A stretch of DNA of 64,000 nucleotides from Thalassospira profundimaris WP0211 (GCF_000300275.1 NZ_AMRN01000002.1:496000-559999), one strand, 5' to 3'; counted from the stretch's first letter, positions 38,643-47,968 are shown. Program-made: numbers and translations. The notes: generated from the letters alone by a model not told the origin.

Positions 38643-39695
38643 TTGGCGTCCGGTATAAGCACAGACCAAGCCACAGTGCTACAGGACTATGACGATGACA
38701 TGATCGTACTCAGCGATCAGGCCATAGAACGTCTGGTGCGTCTGCATTCCGGGGATGCCACGTCGTCCGAGTTTCATGAATTCGATATCTGGCGCGCCCA
38801 AAGTTTGGCGCATGAACGTGCCGCCCGTGATGCCGAAGGGCTGCTTGGTGCACTTGGCGAAACCGAAACGGCCCAGCACGCTAATTGGCGCGATATGGTT
38901 GATCCTCAAAGTGCATCGATTGCACCAGCAATCGCCAAGAAACCATTGGTGCAGGCACGGTCGCGTGGCTTTGTCCGCCATCGGCCGGTTGTATCCGCAT
39001 TCGCAGGTCTGGCGGCGATGCTGATGCTTATGGTTGCCGGTCTTGAAGTCGGCGACATATGGGCGCGCTATCATGCGGATTATGTCACCGAGACGGGGCA
39101 GTATCAGAGCATCGAACTGCCCGATGGGTCGCTCGCGCATATGAACACGGCATCGGCCTTCTCGATTGATTTTTCCGGGGATGCTCGGCGGATCAGTCTG
39201 GTATCGGGGGAAGTCATCTTTGATGTGGCAAAGGATGCCGATCATCCCTTTATCGTTGCGGCACTTGATGGTGAGGCGATGGCTGTTGGCACGGTATATG
39301 GCGTTCGCATCGAGGATGACTGTGCGAAAGTCACCGTGCAGGAAGGCATTGTTGAGGTTCGCAATGGCACGGGTCCGGCTCTTCGCCTATCCGCGGGGGA
39401 GCAAGGGGCCTATCAAAGCGGGCAGGCACCGGAAATCAACACGGATGCGGATATCGCAACCTATGGCAGTTGGCAGCGCGGCAAGTTGATCTTTAACAGC
39501 CAGCCACTGGGTACGGTGATTGCCGAAGCCCAGCGTCATACCTCCGGACGGATTGTTGTCGCACGTGATGGGGTGCGCGATATGAAAGTCACCGGTGTAT
39601 TTGAGATCGCCCGACTGGATGATCTGCTGCAATCCATCGAGCAAACCACCGGTGCGCACGTCATTGAGTTGCCGCTCCTGACGGTAATCTACTAA
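38643..39695 (+). CDS. FecR-type iron-sensing anti-sigma regulator
   Basis: About 350 residues from a TTG at 38643. The frame is open from 38514, overlapping fecI, and another candidate is the ATG at 38700; none has a strong ribosome site. A cytosolic N-terminal DUF4880-like region (SDQAIERLVRLHSGDATSSE) precedes one membrane helix (VVSAFAGLAAMLMLMVAGLE). The periplasmic FecR domain includes QSIELPDGSLAHMNTASAFS and SLVSGEVIFDVAKDADHPF. A C-terminal STN-like segment ends at IELPLLTVIY. It relays the receptor state to the sigma factor. Confidence 0.88.
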   Translation: MASGISTDQATVLQDYDDDMIVLSDQAIERLVRLHSGDATSSEFHEFDIWRAQSLAHERAARDAEGLLGALGETETAQHANWRDMVDPQSASIAPAIAKKPLVQARSRGFVRHRPVVSAFAGLAAMLMLMVAGLEVGDIWARYHADYVTETGQYQSIELPDGSLAHMNTASAFSIDFSGDARRISLVSGEVIFDVAKDADHPFIVAALDGEAMAVGTVYGVRIEDDCAKVTVQEGIVEVRNGTGPALRLSAGEQGAYQSGQAPEINTDADIATYGSWQRGKLIFNSQPLGTVIAEAQRHTSGRIVVARDGVRDMKVTGVFEIARLDDLLQSIEQTTGAHVIELPLLTVIY

Positions 39696-39793
39696 CCGCA
39701 AAGTCCCGGTTTCCCCACGGGTTTCAAAAAAATTTCAAAAAATTGAAAAATCTGGTGCAAGTCACGTTAGGTGAGATCGTCTTAAGGTTAAAC

Positions 39794-39827
39794 GCGAATG
39801 ATTGTAGTTATGAATATCATTCGCAAT
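39794..39827 (+). promoter_or_regulatory. candidate Fur box/operator upstream of TonB receptor
   Basis: GCGAATGA (39794-39801) is mirrored by TCATTCGC (39817-39824). The right part, read on the minus strand as ATTGCGAATGATATTCA, resembles a Fur box. It lies 25 bases before the receptor start. Confidence 0.5.
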
Positions 39828-39850
39828 GGGGAATCTAACCAGAAGGCCTT

Positions 39851-42364
39851 ATGATGAATTCAGTAAATGCGATGACGAAAACGACCTTCAAAGCGTCGGT
39901 TAATCGTTGTCATGGGGGAACGCGCAGTCTTTGGATGCGCAGACTTGTTGCAACCACACTCATTTCCGGCTCGGCATTGTTGAGCCCATGGCAGGCAGAA
40001 GCCAGCAATATTGCGACCGATACGGCCAGCGGTGTTGAAGTCGCCCAATCGAACACGGTCACGGTTGATATCCCGGCGCAAAGCCTTGACCGCGCCCTGA
40101 CCAGCCTGGCAGATCAGGCCAACCTGAAACTGTTCTTCCCGTCAGAAGGGCTTGGTGGTCTTGAAGCGCCAGCCCTTCAGGGGGAAATGCCTGTCGACGC
40201 AGCACTCACGACATTACTACGTGGTTCTGGATACACATGGCGTTACACAGATGGTGGCACCATTACCGTTGAGCAGCTCAGTTCCGGCAGTGAAGATGTG
40301 CTCGATACTGTTCGGGTCGAAGCAACTGTGACTGAAGAGGCCGATGGTCCGGTTGATGGCTACATCGCGACAAAATCACTGGCGGCGACAAAAACTGGAA
40401 CGCCGATCCTTGAGACTTCCCAGAGCATCACGGTCGTAACCAAAGATCAGATGGAAGATCAGGGATCCCAGACGGTTATGCAGGCCGTGCGCTATACACC
40501 CGGTGCATTCACCGGGCAGGTCGGTGCGTCCAATCGTTATGACTATGTGATTTTGCGTGGTTTGGTTGATCGGTCGATCGACAATATTTATCTCGATGGC
40601 CTGAAAACCATGGGGGATGATTCGACCTACAGCTCAATGCAGGTCGACCCCTATTTTGTCGAACGTGCAGATGTCGTCAAAGGTCCGGCGTCTGTGTTGT
40701 ATGGACGCAGCTCACCCGGTGGCATCGTCGCGCTTTCAAGCAAAAAGCCGCAGTTTGAACAACAGGGCGAGATTGAGGTTTCCTATGGTAACCGTAATCA
40801 ACGCGGTATCGGCTTTGATCTCACCGGTCCGCTTGATGAAGCCGGAAAACTTGCCTTTCGTGTAACAGGCAAGGCGGATGCCGCAGATACCCAATATACC
40901 GGCACTGAAGAGGAGCGTTATGCGATTGCACCATCGCTGACGGCGAATTTCACTGACGATACGCGTATTACGCTGATGGCGTATCTGCAGAAAGACCCGG
41001 AAGGTGGCACCCACAACGGTCTACCGTCAGACGGTACCTTGTTCCCGCGCAATGGCAAATACATCTCAACCGGGTTTTTTGATGGTGATCCGTCGCTTGA
41101 AGCGTACGAACGGACCCAAAATATGATGGGCTATCAGTTCGAACATGATTTCGATGATAATCTGACTGCGCGGCAGAACTTCCGCTTTCTTGATGCATCG
41201 GTTCATATCGATCAGATTTATCAGACCGGTTGGGATGGGGCGTCTGATAACCTGAACAGGACCTATGGTGGTGGTGATGAAGACTTGCGTGCCTATGCGG
41301 TCGACAACCAACTTCAGGCCGAATTTACGACAGCTGATATTGATCACACCGTTCTGGGTGGTTTTGACTATCAACATCGTCGCGTCGAGAATGCCTGGCA
41401 GTTTCGAAGCGCATCTGACATCAACGCTTTTAATCCGGTTTATGGAAGCCCCGGCGTAACGCTTGGTACGTCGACAAACAGCAAAGTTCAGACGCTTGAG
41501 CAAGCCGGTCTTTATCTTGAAGACCAGTTCGAATACGACAAATGGCGTTTTTCATTGGGCTTGCGTCAGGATTGGGTCGAAACCACCAAGCATGACCGAC
41601 TGACACAGAAAAACACCGGCGAAGAACGTCAGAAACTTACTAAGCGGGCAGGGGTGCTGTATCTGTTTGATAATGGTGTCGCGCCCTATGTCAGCTACTC
41701 TGAATCCTTCAATCCAAGCCTGTATTCCGACGTTGATGGCAATCCGATCGAACCGTCCGAGGGAACACAATATGAGGCCGGTGTGAAATACCAGCCTGAC
41801 AACGGCAACCTTCTTTTGAGTGCGGCGGCCTTCTATCTCGAACAGGATAATGTTGCGGTCTTTGACTCATCGACGAATGCCTATGATCCGGTCGGAAAGA
41901 TCGAAAGTCAGGGGCTTGAGTTTGAAGCACGGGCCAACCTCAACGAAAACTTGAGTGTGATTGCATCTTATACCTACACGGATGCGGCCTATGATGCGCC
42001 GGGCGATATCAAGGACGGCAAGCAACCGATGCAGGTGCCTGAACATATGGCATCGCTTTGGGGCAACTATTCCTTCTATTCGGGTGTGCTGAATGGTCTG
42101 TCTGTCGGCGCCGGTGCGCGGTTTGTTGGCGAAATGGCGGCAAACGAGACGAACACCATTGCGGTTCCCGATTACACGATTTTTGACCTGTCTCTGAACT
42201 ATGACATGGCCAATGTCGGGTTGGAGAACACCGATCTTCGGGTGAATGTGAATAATCTGCTTGATGAGGAATATATCGCATCGTGCCTTATCACATCGTC
42301 GTCCGATAACTGTTACTACGGCGAAGAACGTTCAATCCTTGCGACTGTTCGCTATCGTTTCTGA
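39851..42364 (+). CDS. TonB-dependent siderophore receptor with STN signalling domain
   Basis: 837 residues. A long signal region ends near residue 51 (WQAEAS). An STN domain follows (about 70-150; VDIPAQSLDRALTSLADQAN), then a TonB-box-like DTVRVEA. The plug (about 180-300) contains TPGAFTGQVGASNRYDYVIL and VLYGRSSPGGIV. The 22-strand barrel ends in CYYGEERSILATVRYRF, with the terminal Phe. The end motif and the plug are typical of the FhuA/FoxA-like ferric hydroxamate group, though the exact siderophore cannot be read. The STN domain makes it a transducer for the FecR and FecI proteins encoded just upstream. Confidence 0.93.
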   Translation: MMNSVNAMTKTTFKASVNRCHGGTRSLWMRRLVATTLISGSALLSPWQAEASNIATDTASGVEVAQSNTVTVDIPAQSLDRALTSLADQANLKLFFPSEGLGGLEAPALQGEMPVDAALTTLLRGSGYTWRYTDGGTITVEQLSSGSEDVLDTVRVEATVTEEADGPVDGYIATKSLAATKTGTPILETSQSITVVTKDQMEDQGSQTVMQAVRYTPGAFTGQVGASNRYDYVILRGLVDRSIDNIYLDGLKTMGDDSTYSSMQVDPYFVERADVVKGPASVLYGRSSPGGIVALSSKKPQFEQQGEIEVSYGNRNQRGIGFDLTGPLDEAGKLAFRVTGKADAADTQYTGTEEERYAIAPSLTANFTDDTRITLMAYLQKDPEGGTHNGLPSDGTLFPRNGKYISTGFFDGDPSLEAYERTQNMMGYQFEHDFDDNLTARQNFRFLDASVHIDQIYQTGWDGASDNLNRTYGGGDEDLRAYAVDNQLQAEFTTADIDHTVLGGFDYQHRRVENAWQFRSASDINAFNPVYGSPGVTLGTSTNSKVQTLEQAGLYLEDQFEYDKWRFSLGLRQDWVETTKHDRLTQKNTGEERQKLTKRAGVLYLFDNGVAPYVSYSESFNPSLYSDVDGNPIEPSEGTQYEAGVKYQPDNGNLLLSAAAFYLEQDNVAVFDSSTNAYDPVGKIESQGLEFEARANLNENLSVIASYTYTDAAYDAPGDIKDGKQPMQVPEHMASLWGNYSFYSGVLNGLSVGAGARFVGEMAANETNTIAVPDYTIFDLSLNYDMANVGLENTDLRVNVNNLLDEEYIASCLITSSSDNCYYGEERSILATVRYRF

Positions 42365-42384
42365 TCGGACGCCGATTTCAGTTC

Positions 42385-42420
42385 AAAAGGCCGCAGCTTC
42401 TTGCTGCGGCCTTTTGCGTT
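42385..42420 (+). terminator. terminator after TonB receptor gene
   Basis: A 13-bp perfect stem AAAAGGCCGCAGC/GCTGCGGCCTTTT with a TTCTT loop, followed by GCGTTTTG. Confidence 0.88.
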
Positions 42421-42485
42421 TTGGGCAGATGATTATATAAGGCAGCAGAGAGAGGCCGCGAAACAAGACAAGCCCGACACAAGCC

Positions 42486-43640
42486 ATGACAACGAAAACG
42501 CGCCAAAATATCACGTTTGAAATACTTCAGGCCAAAGCCCGTGAAATCGGCTTTGATGTCTGTGGTGTGGCGCGTCCGAAGATTGATGCGCGCAATCAGC
42601 AACGTCTTGATGAATTTGTCGCGGGTGGTGAATACGGTTCTATGGCGTGGATGAATGATCCTGAACGCCTGCCGCGTCGGCGCGATCCGGAAATGCTGTG
42701 GCCCGATGTCAAATCTGTGATTGTGCTTGGTAGCAATTATGGTCCGGCGGAAAATCCGATGGCACTGCTGGATCATCCGGATCGGGCAATGATTTCGGTT
42801 TATGCCAAGAACAAGGATTACCACGACCTGATCAAAAAGCGCCTGAAGCAATTGGCGCGCTGGGTTGTTGAACAGTCCGGTGGGGTGGAACAGGTCAAGG
42901 TTTTCGTCGATACGGCCCCGGTTCTCGAAAAGCCGTTGGGGCAGGCATCCGGGATCGGGTGGCAGGGAAAACATACCAACCTTGTGTCGCGCGAATTTGG
43001 CAGTTGGCTGTTTCTGGGCGAGATTTTTACAACCCTTGATCTGCCAGAAGCCGAACCGGAAATCGATCATTGCGGGTCGTGCACCAAATGCCTGTCGGCC
43101 TGTCCCACCGATGCCTTTCCGGCCCCCTATAAGCTCGATGCGCGCAAATGCATATCGTATTTGACGATCGAGCATGACGGGCCAATCCCGCTGGAATTCC
43201 GTAAGCCGATGGGTAATCGCATTTATGGTTGTGATGATTGTCTGGCCGTGTGCCCGTGGAACAAGTTTGCGACCCGGACCGAAGAACTGGCCTTTATCCC
43301 GCGCGCCGAACTGACGGCACCACGATTGGCCGATTTCCTTGATCTGGATGACGCCGGATTTCGGGCCTTCTTTACCGGATCGCCGATCAAGCGCATTGGT
43401 CGGGCGAAGTTCCTGCGCAATGTTCTGATTGCAGCCGGCAATAGTAAGGCACCGCGCCTGATCCCGCGCATTGAAAATCTGCTGTCAGATGAAAGTGCGT
43501 TGATCCGTGCCAGTGCGGTCTGGGCCCTGTCGCAATTGATGAGTGCTGCTGAATTTGCCAGTCTCAAGGATATTCACGCGAAAATCGAAAGCGATCCGGT
43601 TGTTCTGGCGGAATGGGATCAGGCCAGTAACGCCGCCTGA
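42486..43640 (+). CDS. queG: epoxyqueuosine reductase QueG
   Basis: 384 residues. The cobalamin-binding N-terminal half is followed by two [4Fe-4S] motifs: CGSCTKCLSACPTDAF and CDDCLAVCPWNKF. Between them lies the QueG signature SYLTIEHDGPIP. A HEAT-like C-terminus (about 300-384) contacts tRNA. It reduces epoxyqueuosine to queuosine, the last step after Tgt and QueA, whose genes lie about 5 kb upstream beyond the iron genes. Its stop codon directly abuts that of the convergent phosphoesterase gene. Confidence 0.96.
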   Translation: MTTKTRQNITFEILQAKAREIGFDVCGVARPKIDARNQQRLDEFVAGGEYGSMAWMNDPERLPRRRDPEMLWPDVKSVIVLGSNYGPAENPMALLDHPDRAMISVYAKNKDYHDLIKKRLKQLARWVVEQSGGVEQVKVFVDTAPVLEKPLGQASGIGWQGKHTNLVSREFGSWLFLGEIFTTLDLPEAEPEIDHCGSCTKCLSACPTDAFPAPYKLDARKCISYLTIEHDGPIPLEFRKPMGNRIYGCDDCLAVCPWNKFATRTEELAFIPRAELTAPRLADFLDLDDAGFRAFFTGSPIKRIGRAKFLRNVLIAAGNSKAPRLIPRIENLLSDESALIRASAVWALSQLMSAAEFASLKDIHAKIESDPVVLAEWDQASNAA

Positions 43641-44426
43641 TCACAATTGCATATCGAACTTCACGAAATTGAAGTGATAACGAAGCCCGCCTTTGGCATC
43701 GGCAAAGGCAATCCCGTAACCCGGTCCTAGCGGGTTCGGATCCTGAAGCTCTTCTTCTTTCTCATGACGGAAATCAAGCGGTTCACCCGACTGGGTGCTG
43801 TTGCCCAAAACAAACGGCACGCCCAGCCAGGTGCCGGTTGCCGGGCGATGCAGATGGCCAAAGAACAGATGTTTGATCTGCGGGTTGCTTGATACGATTT
43901 CGCCAAGCGCATCTTCGGCATCCAAGCGAATGGTATCCATAAACGGCAGGCCCATTGCCATCGGCGGATGATGCATGAACAGGAAGGTTGGCGTATCCCG
44001 ATGCGCGGTCAATTCATCGCGCAGCCAGTCAAGGCGTTGCGCACAAAGCGTGCCGTGATGGTGGCCGGGAACGACGCTGTCCATCATGACAAAACGCACA
44101 CCGTTGAAGGTTTGCCCGAAATTGACAAAGCCGTGGGTGTCGGTTTCGGTTGTCGGAAAGGCATCACAAAATGCTTCGCGGATGTCGTGATTGCCCGGAA
44201 TAATCAGATAGGGAATGGCAAGATCAGATAAGATATCGACAGCATTTTCATACTGTTCCGGCGTGCCGCGGTGGGTGATGTCGCCGGTGATGATGCAAAC
44301 TTCGGCATCCGCGTGATAGGTGTTCACCTCGTCAATGACCTTGCGCAGCGTCGCGGCCGCATCGGGCAGGCGCGACACATCATTTCGCGCCAGAATATGA
44401 AGGTCGGAAAGATGTATGAATTTCAT
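43641..44426 (-). CDS. CpdA-like metallophosphoesterase
   Basis: 261 residues carrying the complete calcineurin-type metal set: HLSDLHI, GDITHRG, GNHD, MHHPP and FGHLHRPA. The order and length match class III cyclic nucleotide phosphodiesterases such as CpdA, but specificity for cAMP or glycerophosphodiesters cannot be told from sequence alone. Cytosolic, two-metal. It starts about 75 bases from the divergent RHH gene. The stop at 43641 leaves no intergenic base to queG. Confidence 0.88.
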   Translation of the reverse strand: MKFIHLSDLHILARNDVSRLPDAAATLRKVIDEVNTYHADAEVCIITGDITHRGTPEQYENAVDILSDLAIPYLIIPGNHDIREAFCDAFPTTETDTHGFVNFGQTFNGVRFVMMDSVVPGHHHGTLCAQRLDWLRDELTAHRDTPTFLFMHHPPMAMGLPFMDTIRLDAEDALGEIVSSNPQIKHLFFGHLHRPATGTWLGVPFVLGNSTQSGEPLDFRHEKEEELQDPNPLGPGYGIAFADAKGGLRYHFNFVKFDMQL

Positions 44427-44501
44427 GTCGATGCCCTATCATGGCGGAAAGCTTTTGAAATCATGGTCGTTTTTGCACCGGAATTAAAGATTTAAACACC
44501 G

Positions 44502-44774
44502 ATGGAAGATGCCGTTCGTAAAAGATCAGTGACAATTGCCGGGCACCGGACCAGTTTTTCGCTTGAAGATGCCTTCTGGGAAGAGCTGGTCGGCATTGCA
44601 CAGCGCCGTGCCATGACATTGGCCGAACTGGTTGTCGAAATCGATACCGACCGCGAAGGCAACTTGTCGAGTGCGCTCCGCCTTTATGTTTTGCGCGACC
44701 TGCAAAGTCGATTGGTCGGTGGAGCGAGCGGATTTGAACCGTCCGATCTTGAAAGCCTCAGCGACCAGAATTAA
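44502..44774 (+). CDS. ribbon-helix-helix domain protein (RHH_4 type)
   Basis: 90 residues. The short strand KRSVTIAGHRTSFSLEDAFW and helices LVGIAQRRAMTLAELVVEID match the RHH_4 family common in alphaproteobacteria, which ends around SALRLYVLRDL. Presumed small DNA-binding protein; the target is unknown. The gene is 11 bases upstream of asnB and probably co-transcribed with it. Confidence 0.85.
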   Translation: MEDAVRKRSVTIAGHRTSFSLEDAFWEELVGIAQRRAMTLAELVVEIDTDREGNLSSALRLYVLRDLQSRLVGGASGFEPSDLESLSDQN

Positions 44775-44785
44775 GCAGGGTATCC

Positions 44786-46645
44786 ATGTGTGGCATCGCG
44801 GGCTCAACCCAACCGAACGATCACCGTGCCGTCGATGCGATGCTTCAACGTCTTGCGCATCGGGGGCCGGACGGCTCGGGTGTCTGGTTTGACCCAAATG
44901 GAAAGATCGCCCTCGGCTGCGCACGTCTTGCCACCACCGATCTGACGGGGCAGGCCAACCAGCCACTTATAAGCGCGGACGGGCGATTTGTTCTGGTTTT
45001 CAACGGTTATATCGCGGGACATCGGCCGAGGATACAGGCGGCAACCCGCGACGGCCTGACATTCCAAACCTGGAATGATGCGGAACTTGTTCTGCAGTTG
45101 ATGTCTGGCGCAATCGGTCAGGGAAGTGATCCAGCACAGGTGCTCCAAACATTGTCGGGGCAGTATGCGTTTGCATTATGGGATGTGGCGCAATCTTGCC
45201 TGTGGCTCGCGCGTGATCCGTTGGGCATCAAGCCGCTCTATGTTTTGAGCCGTCCAGGCGGTCACATTGCCTTTGCGTCAGAGATATCTGCGCTTTCTGC
45301 AATTGCACCGCTTGTCCGTGATGAGGGAATCAAATCGACATATCTTGCCCATCTGTTTGTGCCAGCACCCAAAACCGGGAAAGAGGCCGTAAAACTTCTT
45401 TCACCCGGTACGCTCATGCGCTGGCAGGCGGGCGAGGTTTCCACAGGCCACATCGCGCACCCGGCATATAGGGCCGACAAGGCTTTGCAGATGCCGAAGG
45501 CGGGCGGTTTGTTGTCTGCTGTTCGTCAGTCGGTTGCCGACGCGATGGATGCGGATTGCGAATTGGGATGTCTGGTTTCGGGGGGGCTGGATAGTGCGGG
45601 TGTCGCGGCATTGGCGTGCGATATTGCGCGCGAACGCGGGCAGGTAGCTCCCAAGGCATTTGTCATGGGGTTTGATGATCCGGCCCTTGATGAAACGGCT
45701 GTTGCGCAAAAACTCTGTCGGTATCTTGGGCAAGAACTGCATGTCTTTGCAGCACCGACGCAGCCAGAGGACATCTATCAGGAACTTGTTGCGGCCTTGC
45801 GCAGTGTTGGCGGGCCCTTTGCCAATCCGTCGATCGTCCTGATGCAGTGCCTTGCAAAAGCGGTGAGCCGGGATGTCAAAGTATGTCTGTCTGGCGACGG
45901 TGGGGATGAGCTGTTTGGCGGCTATCCGCGATATCGGGCCGCACAGCTTTACGAGACATATTGGCGCCATGTGCCAAGACCGGTTCGGCGACTGACGGCA
46001 AAGCTGTATGACGCGGGAAATCGACGGGAAATTCATCGCTTTCTTGCTGGTGGATCAGGGGCGCGCAATAATGCCTTTGCCGTCTGGAACAACCGGTGTG
46101 TGATACCCGAATGCGATGCCAGAATAGCGCAGCATCCTGATTTAGGCGGCAGCCTGACAGACGCGATGATCCATTTTGATCGCGATGTGACGCTTCCGGG
46201 CAATCAGCTTTTGATGTCGGATCGTTGTGGAATGGCCCATGGGCTTGAATATCGGTTGCCGCTTTTGGGGCATAATGTTGTGCGCATCGCGGCGTCAGTG
46301 CCGGCGAAGCAACATCTGAAACATGGCCCAAAATCCCTCTGGCGCAGAGCCGTTACTCCCTACTTGCCAGCGGGGCATGTTCAACACCACAAGATCGGCT
46401 TTAATCCGCCAGTAGCCAGGTGGCTTTTGGGTGTTGCCCGATATCTGTGGGGGGATGAGAACCGAATTATTGAGGCGATCTTCGCCGATGTCACCATTAC
46501 GCAGGGTTACAAGACGGCATATTGGAAGCGCGCCGTTTCGGGCAAGGATCTGGATATGGCGCTTAGTGTCTGGGCGCTGATGGTCTGGCAAGTCTGGCTT
46601 GAACTGGATGGATCAGATATGGGGTGCGCTGCTGATACTGCGTGA
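44786..46645 (+). CDS. asnB: asparagine synthetase (glutamine-hydrolysing) with altered amidotransferase motif
   Basis: 619 residues. The Ntn amidotransferase domain begins MCGIAG with the nucleophilic Cys2 and HRGPDGSG. The synthetase domain has the PP-loop SGGLDSAG (near 267), SGDGGDELFGGY and LEYRLPLL. Oddly, the conserved NGEIYN of the glutamine site reads NGYIAG, so the Glu that binds the glutamine amino group (E76 in E. coli AsnB) is a Tyr. The Asp in NDAELVL is kept. It may use glutamine poorly, rely on ammonia or act on another substrate. The 3' end overlaps the convergent PAS-REC-HPt gene by 33 bases. Confidence 0.85.
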   Translation: MCGIAGSTQPNDHRAVDAMLQRLAHRGPDGSGVWFDPNGKIALGCARLATTDLTGQANQPLISADGRFVLVFNGYIAGHRPRIQAATRDGLTFQTWNDAELVLQLMSGAIGQGSDPAQVLQTLSGQYAFALWDVAQSCLWLARDPLGIKPLYVLSRPGGHIAFASEISALSAIAPLVRDEGIKSTYLAHLFVPAPKTGKEAVKLLSPGTLMRWQAGEVSTGHIAHPAYRADKALQMPKAGGLLSAVRQSVADAMDADCELGCLVSGGLDSAGVAALACDIARERGQVAPKAFVMGFDDPALDETAVAQKLCRYLGQELHVFAAPTQPEDIYQELVAALRSVGGPFANPSIVLMQCLAKAVSRDVKVCLSGDGGDELFGGYPRYRAAQLYETYWRHVPRPVRRLTAKLYDAGNRREIHRFLAGGSGARNNAFAVWNNRCVIPECDARIAQHPDLGGSLTDAMIHFDRDVTLPGNQLLMSDRCGMAHGLEYRLPLLGHNVVRIAASVPAKQHLKHGPKSLWRRAVTPYLPAGHVQHHKIGFNPPVARWLLGVARYLWGDENRIIEAIFADVTITQGYKTAYWKRAVSGKDLDMALSVWALMVWQVWLELDGSDMGCAADTA

Positions 46646-47692
46646 TCTGCGATACAGATTGAGCGCGGTCAGGGCCGTCGGGGCCAGTTGTACCACTTGG
46701 CGCGAGAGTGACAGCAGTCGGTCTTCATCCGGATCATTGTCTTCGAAGACGGATTGGGTGGTTTCGCAAAGTTCGGAAAGCTGGCGCAATCCAAAAGTCC
46801 CGGATGTGCTTTTAAGCGCATGAACTTCGTTGCGGACCGTGGTCATGTCGTCTTCTGACAGGGCCTTGTCGATCTTGACCAGACGGGATTCCGTTTCATT
46901 GATGAAAATCTCGATGCCGCATCCCGCACCTTCGTCCCCGGCATCGGTGTAAAGTTGTTCCAGAATACGCACATCAAGAACCGGACTGGTCAGGGATTCC
47001 GGACGGTACGGACGACCGATCCGTGCCCCCTTGCTGCGTTTTTGGGCTGCGTTCGGATCGCCTGTGGTGCCGCTGCGCCGGGTGATCAGTTCCTGCATGG
47101 TTTTGATCAGTTTTTGCCGCTGAATAGGTTTGTTGATGAAATCATCAACACCCGACTGGCGGGCAATGACATTCCAGTCACGCGACTGATGGGCGGACAG
47201 TGCAATGATCGGCGTGCGCGAAACCGGCCCGCTCATATGGCGGATGCGGCGGGTGGTGTGCAGCCCGTCCATATCAGGCATTTCGACATCCATCAGGATC
47301 AGGTCGGCATTCACCCCACGCTTGAGCATGTTTAGCACCGTCTGGCCGTTGCTGGCCTCGACAATGCCATATCCCTCGGCCTGCAGAATGCGGCGTGCCA
47401 CCATGCGGTTGCTTTCGCTGTCATCGGCAATGATGACGGTGCCGATTTTGGCATCATTGGCAGAGCTGGCCGTTTCAATCCGTTCGGACTGCGGGACTTG
47501 CGGCTTGACGAAGCACACCGAAATCATGCCGCCATCGGCAAGTTCGGTCTCATTGAAGATCAGGTCTTCCTCGGCAATTCCGGAGATCAATTGTTCCCAC
47601 GCCGGATTGGCAAAAACAATCCGTTCGTCTGCATCAAACAGCGCAATGCCTGTCTGTGCCTGATTAAGGGCCTCGATGATCTTCGTTTCCAT
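46613..47692 (-). CDS. PAS-receiver-HPt phosphorelay protein
   Basis: 359 residues. A short PAS-like N-terminus (about 1-65; TGIALFDADERIVFANPAWE) is followed by a receiver domain (about 83-205) with acidic ADDSES, phospho-acceptor DVEMPDMDG, LSAH and KP. The C-terminal HPt domain (about 240-330) has the phospho-His in VHALKSTSGTFG. There is no kinase domain, so it must receive phosphate from a kinase encoded elsewhere. PAS, receiver and HPt together in one kinase-free chain is a less usual order. It could regulate by phosphate shuttling. Confidence 0.85.
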   Translation of the reverse strand: METKIIEALNQAQTGIALFDADERIVFANPAWEQLISGIAEEDLIFNETELADGGMISVCFVKPQVPQSERIETASSANDAKIGTVIIADDSESNRMVARRILQAEGYGIVEASNGQTVLNMLKRGVNADLILMDVEMPDMDGLHTTRRIRHMSGPVSRTPIIALSAHQSRDWNVIARQSGVDDFINKPIQRQKLIKTMQELITRRSGTTGDPNAAQKRSKGARIGRPYRPESLTSPVLDVRILEQLYTDAGDEGAGCGIEIFINETESRLVKIDKALSEDDMTTVRNEVHALKSTSGTFGLRQLSELCETTQSVFEDNDPDEDRLLSLSRQVVQLAPTALTALNLYRRSRSISSAPHI

Positions 47693-47751
47693 TGGACATC
47701 GACCGATTCGGTGCCTCGGTTTCCACCAAAGGGCACATTTGAATTTCCCGT

Positions 47752-47771
47752 ATGAAACGCAAAGGTTTCAT
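47752..47771. promoter_or_regulatory. GAAAC inverted repeat upstream of rpiR-like gene
   Basis: ATGAAAC and GTTTCAT flank a 6-base spacer. The half-site matches the palindrome at 47867 and the site at 51197, so it is probably another binding site of the RpiR regulator. Confidence 0.45.
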
Positions 47772-47866
47772 TTGTGAGTCCAGTTATTTTTACAGTTTTT
47801 TCTAATAAGTCCATGTTTTTTAGGCGTCACACCGAATGTCCCGGTCCCAAAGATGAAACAGAGGTG

Positions 47867-47882
47867 CGAAACATATGTTTCG
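47867..47882. promoter_or_regulatory. 16-bp perfect palindrome upstream of rpiR-like gene
   Basis: CGAAACATATGTTTCG is fully self-complementary and lies about 85 bases before the regulator start. A degenerate copy GAAACATCTGTTG follows at 47898-47910. It is probably the autoregulatory operator. Confidence 0.6.
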
Positions 47883-47968
47883 TACCTTTTATTTTTTGAA
47901 ACATCTGTTGTGCGTCGCGGCTGCCTGTGGCGTAATCTTGGTCTTCCTGACAGGGCAAGGATATTCGG

